Shown: piece after piece, positions 38,054-46,296 of the stretch
How positions within the stretch are numbered: the stretch's first letter is position 1
Layout of the letters: each line of letters starts with the position of its first letter
DNA from: an uncultured Euryhalocaulis sp.
Lineage (GTDB): Bacteria > Pseudomonadota > Alphaproteobacteria > Caulobacterales > Maricaulaceae
Direction of reading: 5' to 3'
DNA: 64,000 bases
Assembly (NCBI GenBank): GCA_913055605.1
Contig: CAJXKJ010000009.1
Coordinates: forward strand, 1-64,000
Notes under the pieces: model-generated
Told to the model about the DNA's origin: nothing
Databases searched by the model: none
The model's input: the letters and a program-made list of their open reading frames with translations, nothing else
Translations under genes and position numbers: made by a program

Positions 38054-39214
38054 CTAGACCGCCGCCGACACGGCGATGTCGGAAAGACGCCGCCAGCGCA
38101 GATAGTTTTGCGGCGACATCATCGCCCCGGTCATCAGGCCGACGAACGTCATGTCCAGCTCCGGATCGACCCACAGGATCGTGGTGCCATAGCCATAGCC
38201 GCCGAAGGTCTGGGGCGAGGTCAGCGAGCCGAACAGGTTTTCCCCGATCTTCTCCCCGCGCAGCAGCATGCCGAGGCCGATATAGGCCGGCAGGATCGGC
38301 CAGTCGTTTTCCAGGCTCTGGCGGTGATAGACCTCGTTCGCCCGGTCGCCGGTCTGGTTGGTGCGCGCCCGCTCGCACATGGTCGGGCTGAGCACGTGAT
38401 GGCCGTTCATCTCGCCCTTGCGGCGCAGCATCTCGCCGAACAGATACATGTCATAGGCGGTGGAGACCCCGCCGACCCACGGCATTTCCGCCTCCGGCTC
38501 CTCGAACGCGCCCTGCGGGCCGAGATCGCTGGAGCCCAAATGATCCTGCGGCGCGTTGCCCATGAAATCGGGCGGCAGATGCCGGTCCTTCAGGCGGTCC
38601 GGCCGGCCGATGGCCGAATCCTTCATGCCCAGGGGGCCGAAAATCTCGTCCTCCACGATCTGGCAGTACGAGCGGCCCTGCAGGTCCGTGCGCCGGATCA
38701 TCTCGCCCATCAGCGCGTGGCCGACCAGCGGGGAGTAATCGATGCGGCTGCCCGGCTCGACCAGCACCGGCACATTGGCGCAGATCGCGGCGATCACCTC
38801 GTCCAGCTTGTCGATATACATGCCCGGCTTGGCGACATAGACGCTGGGCGCGCCGGAAGTGTGCGTCAGCAGGTGATAGACATTCACCTTGTCGCGCAGC
38901 CCGCCGGTCCATTCCGGGATGATGTCCTTGACCAGCGTGGCGAAGCCGAACTGGCCCAGCTCGATCGCGCGCAGGGTCAGCACCGTGGTCCACAGCTTGG
39001 TCGTGGAGAACAGGCTGTAGACCGTGTCGGTCTTGCAGGGCGTTTTCGCCTCCAGCCCGCCGTCGCCAAAGGCCTCGTGGAAGCCGATCTCGCCGCCGCG
39101 GGCGATCAGGATCGTGCCGCCCAGATATTTGCCCTTGGCGATGTCGTCCTCGACGGTCGCCTTCAGATGGTTCAGCCGGTCCTGGTTGAATCCAGGCGCA
39201 TTGGTCACGTTCAT
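38054..39214 (-). CDS. Serine hydrolase (beta-lactamase/EstB family)
   Basis: Catalytic SLFSTTKLW (SxxK), DYSPLVGHALMGEMI, GYGYGTTILWVDPELDMTFVGLM. Confidence 0.9.
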   Translation of the reverse strand: MNVTNAPGFNQDRLNHLKATVEDDIAKGKYLGGTILIARGGEIGFHEAFGDGGLEAKTPCKTDTVYSLFSTTKLWTTVLTLRAIELGQFGFATLVKDIIPEWTGGLRDKVNVYHLLTHTSGAPSVYVAKPGMYIDKLDEVIAAICANVPVLVEPGSRIDYSPLVGHALMGEMIRRTDLQGRSYCQIVEDEIFGPLGMKDSAIGRPDRLKDRHLPPDFMGNAPQDHLGSSDLGPQGAFEEPEAEMPWVGGVSTAYDMYLFGEMLRRKGEMNGHHVLSPTMCERARTNQTGDRANEVYHRQSLENDWPILPAYIGLGMLLRGEKIGENLFGSLTSPQTFGGYGYGTTILWVDPELDMTFVGLMTGAMMSPQNYLRWRRLSDIAVSAAV

Positions 39215-39228
39215 TGTTCGGTCTCGCT

Positions 39229-40104
39229 CTAGTCCAGCTTCAGGCGCCAGCTCTTCTCGTCGCTGACGATGCGGCCGGCCGTGGGGTCGCAGAAATGGCT
39301 GCCGATCACCGTGACATCGGTGTCGGCGAAGCGCTGGACGAACGCCTTGCGCGTGGCCACGCCCTGCTCTGTGTCTTCATCGAATGTCGCGGGCAGGCCC
39401 GGCTCGGCCAGCTGGATCGGGTGGTGCATCAGGTCGCCGGTGATCACCGCCTCCTGCCCCTTGGATTTGATCATCACGCTGACATGGCCCGCCGTATGGC
39501 CCGGCGTCGGGAACAGGCTGACTTCCTCGCACACCTGGTGGTTGGGGCCGATCAGGTCGACCAGCCCGGCCTTCACCACCGGATCGACGGAGTCGGGGAA
39601 GTGGCTGGCGTGCTCCTTGCCCTCGGCGATCTCGTGCTTCCAGAACTCGAATTCCTTGTCGCCGAACAGATAGCGCGCGTTCGGGAAAGTCGGGACCCAC
39701 TGCCCGTCCACCAGCTTCGTGTTCCAGCCGACATGGTCGAAATGCAGATGCGTGCACAGCACGGTGTCGACCTTCTCGGGGTCGTACCCGGCGTGCGCGA
39801 GATCATCCAGATAGTCCGACTGCATATGGCTGAAGCCCGGATGGGCGCGCTCGCGGTCGGAGCCGATACAGGTGTCCACGATGATCGTCCGGTCCGGCGT
39901 CTTCATCGCGAAGGCCTGGAAGGAGATTTTCATCACCCCTTCCGGCGTACAGAAATGCGGGATCAGCCACGGGTAGTTTTTCCCGGCGTCCGGGGCCAGT
40001 TCCGGCGACACCATGGTGAAGGGGTCCTGGTGCGCGTCGATCTCCACGATGCGCGTGACCTGCACGTCGCCGATTTTCCAATGCCTGATGTTTTCGGCCG
40101 CCAT
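39229..40104 (-). CDS. MBL-fold metallo-hydrolase (quorum-quenching lactonase-like)
   Basis: THLHFDHVGWN; FPTPGHTAGHVSVMI; VITGDLMHHPIQL. ATG at 40104. Confidence 0.92.
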   Translation of the reverse strand: MAAENIRHWKIGDVQVTRIVEIDAHQDPFTMVSPELAPDAGKNYPWLIPHFCTPEGVMKISFQAFAMKTPDRTIIVDTCIGSDRERAHPGFSHMQSDYLDDLAHAGYDPEKVDTVLCTHLHFDHVGWNTKLVDGQWVPTFPNARYLFGDKEFEFWKHEIAEGKEHASHFPDSVDPVVKAGLVDLIGPNHQVCEEVSLFPTPGHTAGHVSVMIKSKGQEAVITGDLMHHPIQLAEPGLPATFDEDTEQGVATRKAFVQRFADTDVTVIGSHFCDPTAGRIVSDEKSWRLKLD

Positions 40105-40313
40105 TCGCGGTCCTCCCTCCCCATATGCCTGCGGCGTCTGACGCGCCGCCTTCGAAAAGCGTTCTAGCCCATATCCGGCGCGCCGCGCACCCCATAGGCG
40201 CCCGGCCCGCCGCCCCTGCGCTGATGCGCGCATGTTCGCGGCGGCCCCGCCGCGCTATATCGGACCGAAGAACAGGGCCGGCCCGGAAAAACGCGCCGGC
40301 GGGAGGAGCAGAG

Positions 40314-41138
40314 ATGACCGCTGCCGATACGGCGGAGCGCCCGCACATCGTGGACACCACGCTGAATTTCGTCACGCCGGGCGAGAAGGTGATCTTCTAC
40401 GCCACGGACCGCAAACGCAGCCATATGCCGCTGGAGGAGCACCCCGTCCGCATCGAGGACGTGCGCCCGCACGCGGCGGAGCTGGGGCTGGAGACCTGCG
40501 GCTTCGACCTGATCGAACGGCCGACGGCGGTGAAGAATTTCTACGACGATGCGGAGGTCGAGCGGGTCTATTACCCGGAGATCGAGCAGCTGGTGAAGGA
40601 CATCACCGGCGCGGAAAAAGTACTGATCGTGAACCATGTCGCGCGCAGCGACCGCGAGGGCACCAAGGATGGCGGCCAGCCCTCCTACAGCGCCCATTGC
40701 GACTATGGCGATTTCACCACGCGCGAGTTCGCGACCAACGCGCTGGGCGAGGCGGAGGCCGAGAAATGGCTGAAGCGGCGCTATCTGTTCATGAATCTGT
40801 GGCGGCCGATCACCACGGTGGAGCGCTCGCCGCTGGCCCTGTGCGATCCGCGCAGTGTGCAGCCCGGGGACCTGCACGGCAGCGAGGTGCGCGGCGGGCT
40901 GAACGACCCGAACCGCCCGCCGCTCTATGGCTTCAACCTGGCCCACCGGCCGGGCCAGCGCTGGTATTACGCCCCGCAGATGCGCCCGGAGGAAATCTGG
41001 GCCTTCAAGATCCACGATTCCGACCCGGACCGGGTCGGCGGCGTAGTGCACTCGGCGTTCGTCGACACCACCGCGCCGGCCGACGCCGCCCCGCGCGAGA
41101 GCATCGAGATCCGCACCATCTCCTTCTTCCCGGAATAG
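40314..41138 (+). CDS. CmcJ/NvfI family oxidoreductase-like protein
   Basis: ATDRKRSHMPLEEHPVRIEDVR...FYDDAEVERVYYPEIEQLVKDITGAEKVLIVNHVARS...RYLFMNLWRPI. Confidence 0.88.
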   Translation: MTAADTAERPHIVDTTLNFVTPGEKVIFYATDRKRSHMPLEEHPVRIEDVRPHAAELGLETCGFDLIERPTAVKNFYDDAEVERVYYPEIEQLVKDITGAEKVLIVNHVARSDREGTKDGGQPSYSAHCDYGDFTTREFATNALGEAEAEKWLKRRYLFMNLWRPITTVERSPLALCDPRSVQPGDLHGSEVRGGLNDPNRPPLYGFNLAHRPGQRWYYAPQMRPEEIWAFKIHDSDPDRVGGVVHSAFVDTTAPADAAPRESIEIRTISFFPE

Positions 41139-41153
41139 GCCCGGGAAGAAGGA
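41121..41153. repeat. Perfect 13-bp inverted repeat (hairpin) spanning a stop codon
   Basis: TCCTTCTTCCCGG (41121-41133) / CCGGGAAGAAGGA (41141-41153), 7-nt loop, containing the 41136-41138 TAG. No T-tract. Confidence 0.75.
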
Positions 41154-41184
41154 TCGGCGGGGACGGGGCCTGGACCTCGTCCGC

Positions 41185-42546
41185 CTAGACCTCGTCGGGC
41201 TGGGCCGCCCCGGCGCCGGCGTGCTGGTTGGTCTCCATCGCCGCGGCGGGTCCGGCGTCCGTCGCCGCCAGCTCCGCCGCCACCGCGCCGCGCCCGAAAT
41301 AGGCGATCGCCGCGGCGACCAGCGAAATCACCGGCAGGGTCGCCAGCGACAGGCGCAGGCCTTCCGAATCCCCGACAAAGGCCGCGAACACGTCGTTCAT
41401 CACGCCCACATAGGCGGGGCCGAGGCCGAGCCCGGTCAGCGACAGGATGAAGAAGAAGAAGGCCGTGGCCACCGCCCGGCCGCGCAGCGGCGCCAGCCGC
41501 TGCACCACGCCGAAGAACGGGCCCATCAGGAAGAACTGGGTGTAGAACACCACCATCAGCGCCAGATAGGCGAGCCAGAGCGAGCTGGTGAAGATCGCCA
41601 CCGCCAGCACCACCGCGAAGATCACCATGGTGATCGCCGGCAGGGTCAGGAAGGCGCGCGGATCGCGCTGGGCCGCCCGCGCGGTCAGCCAGCCGCCGGT
41701 CGCAGCCCCCAGGCCGCCGCCGATCCCGACCGACAGGCCGAGCGGGATCGCGATCTCCCCCGCCGCCAGATCGTGCACCCGCGTCAGGAAGCTGGGCGCC
41801 CACAGATTGACGCCATAGCCGCACAGCGCCGACAGCGCCGCGCTATAGCTCATGATGCGATAGGTCTTGCGCGCCCACAGCAGCTTGATCCCCTCGATCA
41901 CGCCGATCTCTTCGGAGGCGCGCAGGGCCGCGGCGTCCGCCGGGTCGTCGGTGCCGCCGCGCGGCGGCTCCTTCACCGTCAGCTTGACGACAATGGCCAG
42001 CAGGAGGCCCGGCGCGCCCAGCACGACGAAGGTCCAGCGCCAGCCGAACGTGTCGACCAGCAGGCCGCCGAACATGATGCCGAAGAACACGCCCAGCGGA
42101 ACGCCGAGCGAGAACCAGCCCAGCACCGCCGGCCGGTCCTTCTTCTCGAAATAGTCGGCGAGGATGGAGTGGGAGCACGGGCCGGCCCCGGCCTCCCCGA
42201 TCCCGACGCCGATGCGCGTGACGAACAGCATCAGGAAGCTGGACGCCGCGCCGCACAGCGCGGTCATGCCGCTCCACACCACCAGAACGCCGGCCAGAAT
42301 ATTGGTGCGGCTCTTGCGGTCGGCCAGCTTGGCGATGGGGAAGCCCAGCGTCGCGTAGAACACAGTGAAGGCGATGCCCATCACCAGGCCCAGCATCGTG
42401 TTGGACAGGTTGAATTCTTCCTGGATCGCCGGGCCGAGGATCGAGATCGCCTGACGGTCGATGAAATTGAGCGTGTTCACCACGACCAGAAGCGCGACGA
42501 CATAATAGCGGTAGGACGCCGGATAGGGCGCGCCTTGGCTGGACAT
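41185..42546 (-). CDS. MFS transporter (spinster-like)
   Basis: YYVVALLVVVNTLNFIDRQAISILGPAIQEEFNLSNTMLGLVMGIAFTVFYATLGFPIAKLADRKSR. Confidence 0.94.
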   Translation of the reverse strand: MSSQGAPYPASYRYYVVALLVVVNTLNFIDRQAISILGPAIQEEFNLSNTMLGLVMGIAFTVFYATLGFPIAKLADRKSRTNILAGVLVVWSGMTALCGAASSFLMLFVTRIGVGIGEAGAGPCSHSILADYFEKKDRPAVLGWFSLGVPLGVFFGIMFGGLLVDTFGWRWTFVVLGAPGLLLAIVVKLTVKEPPRGGTDDPADAAALRASEEIGVIEGIKLLWARKTYRIMSYSAALSALCGYGVNLWAPSFLTRVHDLAAGEIAIPLGLSVGIGGGLGAATGGWLTARAAQRDPRAFLTLPAITMVIFAVVLAVAIFTSSLWLAYLALMVVFYTQFFLMGPFFGVVQRLAPLRGRAVATAFFFFILSLTGLGLGPAYVGVMNDVFAAFVGDSEGLRLSLATLPVISLVAAAIAYFGRGAVAAELAATDAGPAAAMETNQHAGAGAAQPDEV

Positions 42547-42741
42547 GATTTTTCCTCCCCGTCCGGTCTGTCGCCGGACTCCCCCCGTCTTTAAGGGCCC
42601 CGTCTTCGCGGGCCCGTCTGTGCAGGCCCGTCTTGCGCGGACCTCTTCGCCGCGAACGCTAGGCCCTGACGCCGCGCCCGTCTACACTCCGCCCCGAACG
42701 CGGCGCGCCGTCAGAGCGCGCATGAACACGGGGAGGTTTCC

Positions 42742-43698
42742 ATGACTCGGCGCCTTGCGGCGATCCTGATCGCATCCAGCATCCTGGCCGCGCCCGCCGC
42801 GGCGCAGCAGCGCCCGATCCCGCCCTCGCCCTGGGGCGACGGCGACCAGGCCGGCGCCTCCAACACCCAGACCCCGGACAAGGCGCGCCAGGCCGCCGCC
42901 CTGATCACGGAGGGCAACACCTATCCGCTGGCGCGCACCATGGAGTACGGCATGCCGCTGTTCGGGGAGCGGGTATACGCGATCCGCGGCACCGGCGCGC
43001 CGGCCGGCCCGCCCTTCGGCTCCAACCAGGCGCTCTATAACGACGACTTCATCGTCGGCGAAATCAACCAGCTGGGCACCCAGTTCGACGCCCTCGGCCA
43101 TTTCGGCATGATGGGTCCCGACGGCCCGCTCTATTATAACGGCTTCACCGGGGCGGACGTGAACGCGCCGAACGGTCTGGCGGCGCTCGGCGTCGATCAG
43201 GTGAAGCCCTTCTTCACCCGCGGCATCCTGGTGAATATCGAGGCGCTGAACGGCGGCCCGCTGGACGCCGGCGATGAAGTCACCATCGAGATGATCGAAC
43301 AGGCGCTGGAGGCCCAGGGCGTCGACCCGGATTCGATCTCCAGCGGCGACGTGGTGATCGTCCATACCGGCTGGGGCCGGCTCTGGGGCGTGGACAACCA
43401 GCGCTATATGGCCGGGGAGCCGGGGATCGGCCTCGACGCCGCGATCTGGCTGGCCGACAAGGGCGTGGCCCTGATCGGCGGCGACGCCAACGCGGTCGAA
43501 GTCCAGCCCGGCAATCCGGAGCACGGCGCCGCGCCGGTGCACCAGGAGATGCTGACCCGAAGGGGCGTGTTCCTGATGGAGAACGTGGCGACCGAGCGCC
43601 TGGCCGACGCCGGGGTCAGCGAGTTCGCCTTCTCCTTCACTCCGGTGCCGTTCAAGGGCGCGACCGGGGCTCCCGGCGCGGCGCTCGCCATCCGCTGA
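42742..43698 (+). CDS. Cyclase family protein, exported
   Basis: Signal peptide; WGDGDQAGASNTQTPDK, GTQFDALGHFGMMG, HTGWGRLWGVDNQRYMAGEPGIGLDAAIWLADKGVALIGGDANAVE. Confidence 0.9.
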   Translation: MTRRLAAILIASSILAAPAAAQQRPIPPSPWGDGDQAGASNTQTPDKARQAAALITEGNTYPLARTMEYGMPLFGERVYAIRGTGAPAGPPFGSNQALYNDDFIVGEINQLGTQFDALGHFGMMGPDGPLYYNGFTGADVNAPNGLAALGVDQVKPFFTRGILVNIEALNGGPLDAGDEVTIEMIEQALEAQGVDPDSISSGDVVIVHTGWGRLWGVDNQRYMAGEPGIGLDAAIWLADKGVALIGGDANAVEVQPGNPEHGAAPVHQEMLTRRGVFLMENVATERLADAGVSEFAFSFTPVPFKGATGAPGAALAIR

Positions 43699-43794
43699 CA
43701 GGCCGCTACCGCCGCCCAAGGCCGCGCCCTATAGTGGCCAGACAATCCGGCCAGTCGCTGGCGCGGACGCTTGGGGGCGGAAGGCGGACGTACC

Positions 43795-44787
43795 ATGGCC
43801 GGCGGAATGCTGCGGCTATCCCAGATAGACGTGCCCGATCGTATGGCGCCGGTCCTGCCGCCCATCGCCTCGCAAATCCTGTTCGCATCGGTCTGCACGC
43901 TGTCGGCCATCGTGCTGCGCGTCATCACGGACGTCTTCCTGCCGGGCGCCGGCCCGTTCGCGCTGACCGTCCCCGCCGTGCTGGTGGCGACGCTGTTCGG
44001 GCGCTGGCTGTGCGGGGCGCTGACCCAGGCCGTGCTGTCGCTCTACGCCTGGTATTTCGTGCTGCCGATGGAGGGCAGTTTCCGTTTCGTCGATCCCACC
44101 GACGGCCCGCGCGTGGCGGTCAACATGGCGGCGGGCTTCTTCGTCGTCGCGTTGGGCGAACTGTTCCGGCGCGCGGTGCGCCGCGCGCTGGACGAGCGCG
44201 AGGTGCTGCTGCTGGAGCTGGAGCACCGGGTGAAGAACAATTTCGCCTCCATGGCCTCGGTCGTCCGCCTGCAGCAGCGCGAGGCGACGGACAGCGAGGC
44301 GCAGGCCGCCCTGCAGAGCACGCTCGGCCGCATCGAAAGCTACGCCAACGCCCACGCCTTGCTGTACCGGGGCTACGCCCTGACCGGCATGGTCGACATG
44401 CGCTCCTATCTGGGGGAGCTGTGCGAGGCGCTGCAGGACTCGCTGTCCGGCGCCGTTCCCGTGCGGATCGTCTGCGAGATCGACGCCATCCGCATGCCGC
44501 GCGAGCGGGCGGTGACGGTCGGGCTTCTGGTCAACGAGGTCGCCACCAACAGCGCCAAGCACGCCTTCGACGGGCGCAATGAGGGCGTCATCCGCCTGCG
44601 CTTCCGCGACGGGGCGGACGCCTATGAGCTGGAGCTGTCGGACGACGGCGCCGGCATCCAGGGCGCCGCGCCGGTGCGCTCCCTGGGCGTGCGGCTGATC
44701 GAATCCCTGACCGCCCAGGCCGCCGCCACGGTGGAGACGGCGACCGGTCCGGACGGCACGACCTACCGCTTCACGCTTTCGCGCTAG
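43795..44787 (+). CDS. Membrane sensor histidine kinase (HisKA_2/HWE-like)
   Basis: Several TM segments, then LELEHRVKNNFASMASVVRLQQREA and an ATPase LLVNEVATNSAKHAF...LSDDGAGIQG. Confidence 0.88.
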   Translation: MAGGMLRLSQIDVPDRMAPVLPPIASQILFASVCTLSAIVLRVITDVFLPGAGPFALTVPAVLVATLFGRWLCGALTQAVLSLYAWYFVLPMEGSFRFVDPTDGPRVAVNMAAGFFVVALGELFRRAVRRALDEREVLLLELEHRVKNNFASMASVVRLQQREATDSEAQAALQSTLGRIESYANAHALLYRGYALTGMVDMRSYLGELCEALQDSLSGAVPVRIVCEIDAIRMPRERAVTVGLLVNEVATNSAKHAFDGRNEGVIRLRFRDGADAYELELSDDGAGIQGAAPVRSLGVRLIESLTAQAAATVETATGPDGTTYRFTLSR

Positions 44788-44874
44788 GCGCCACGAAATT
44801 TGCGCCCGAAATTGCGAAGGCGCGCGCGGGCGCCTAGCCTTGCGCCGCGATCAACGAAGAAAAGGAAACGCGCC

Positions 44875-45408
44875 ATGGAGCCGATCATCGAAAAGGCCGT
44901 CGGGGAATTCGAGAAGGGGCGCATTTCGCGCCGCCAGCTGGTCGAGGGGCTGACCGTGATGCTGATGGCCGGCGGCGCGGCCGGCGCGGCGAGCGCCCAG
45001 ATCCCGGGCGGCGCCCTGCCCCCCGGCGAGTCGGAGCTGGTCGGCGATCTGCGGCCGCTCGCGGCCGCCGCGCCCTTCGCCGCCACCGGCATCGACCACA
45101 TGTCCGTGCTGGTCAGCGACATGAAGGCGTCGGCGGAATTCTACGCCAGCCTGTTCGGCCTGGTCCCGGTCAGCGAGGACGTCGAGCACAAGATCCTGCG
45201 CATGGCCAATGCCGAGGGGAAGATCATCCTGTCCCTGCGGGAGCAGACGCCGTTCGGCGTGATCGACCATTTCGCCTTCAAGCTGTCGGAGATGGACCGC
45301 GACGCGACCACCGCGACGCTGGCCGGGCGCGGCATCGAGGCGAAGACCAATATCGAATACGGCTATTATATCGACGACCCGGACGGGGCCGCGGTCCAGC
45401 TGACCTGA
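44875..45408 (+). CDS. VOC family protein with N-terminal export-like leader
   Basis: ISRRQLVEGLTVMLMAGGAAGAASAQ leader; GIDHMSVLVSDMKASAEFYASLFGLVPVSED glyoxalase fold; DDPDGAAVQLT. Confidence 0.88.
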   Translation: MEPIIEKAVGEFEKGRISRRQLVEGLTVMLMAGGAAGAASAQIPGGALPPGESELVGDLRPLAAAAPFAATGIDHMSVLVSDMKASAEFYASLFGLVPVSEDVEHKILRMANAEGKIILSLREQTPFGVIDHFAFKLSEMDRDATTATLAGRGIEAKTNIEYGYYIDDPDGAAVQLT

Positions 45409-45412
45409 CCGC

Positions 45413-46171
45413 TCAGGCCAGCGTCACCCCGCCATCGACCACCAGCAGCGCGCCGACCGTATAGGCGGAGCCGGGCGCGGCCAGGAACAGGATCGCGTCC
45501 GCGATCTCCTCGGCCGTCGCCATGCGCTTGATCGGGGTGGACTCCACCATGGCCTCGCGCACAGGCTCCGGCGCGGTGGCCATCATCGCGGTGTCGACCA
45601 GGCCCGGGCACACCGCGTTCACTCGCACGCCCGCGCCGACCAGGTCCAGCGCCGCGGCCTTGGTCAGGCCGGCGACGCCGTGCTTGGCGGCGACATAGGG
45701 CGACATGCCCGCCCCGCCGACGACGCTGGCGATGGAGGCGACATTGACGATGGCCCCGCCGCCGGCCGCCTTGATGCGCGGGATCTCCGCCTTCATCGAA
45801 TAGAACACGCCGGACAGATTGACGCCGATCAGCCGGTCCCAGTGGTCGATCGCCACGTCCTCCACCGACCCGCCGATGCCCGAGGGGATGCCGGCGCTGT
45901 TCACCCCGATATGCAGGGCGCCGAACGCTTCCTCGGCGCGCGCGGCCATCATCTCGCACTGCTCGGGGTTGCTGACATTGGCGGCGACCGCGTCGGCCTG
46001 TCCGCCGCGCTCGGCGATCTGGCCGGCCACCGCGCCGGCGCCCGCGCCGTCCCGGTCGGCCAGCATCACCGCGGCGCCCTCGGCGGCGAAGGCGCGCGCC
46101 GCCGCTGCGCCGATGCCGCTGGCCGCGCCGGTGATCAGGACGGTTTTTCCCGTAAACCGCGCAACGGACAT
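45413..46171 (-). CDS. SDR family oxidoreductase
   Basis: KTVLITGAASGIGAAAARAFAAEG; YVAAKHGVAGLTKAAALDL. Confidence 0.95.
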   Translation of the reverse strand: MSVARFTGKTVLITGAASGIGAAAARAFAAEGAAVMLADRDGAGAGAVAGQIAERGGQADAVAANVSNPEQCEMMAARAEEAFGALHIGVNSAGIPSGIGGSVEDVAIDHWDRLIGVNLSGVFYSMKAEIPRIKAAGGGAIVNVASIASVVGGAGMSPYVAAKHGVAGLTKAAALDLVGAGVRVNAVCPGLVDTAMMATAPEPVREAMVESTPIKRMATAEEIADAILFLAAPGSAYTVGALLVVDGGVTLA

Positions 46172-46248
46172 GGGCGCTCCTCCCCGGAAGCGTTTCTTTC
46201 AACTATAGCGCGCCCGGCCCGGCCCGCACACGGGAACGAAAATGGAAA

Positions 46249-46273
46249 CGGCCGGGGCGCTGGGCCCCGGCCG
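46249..46273 (-). terminator. Probable terminator hairpin after the TonB receptor gene
   Basis: GGCCGGGGC...GCCCCGGCC stem; minus-strand downstream TTTCCATTTTCG is partly T-rich. Confidence 0.45.
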
Positions 46274-46296
46274 CGTCCTTCCGCCGCCCAAAACGC

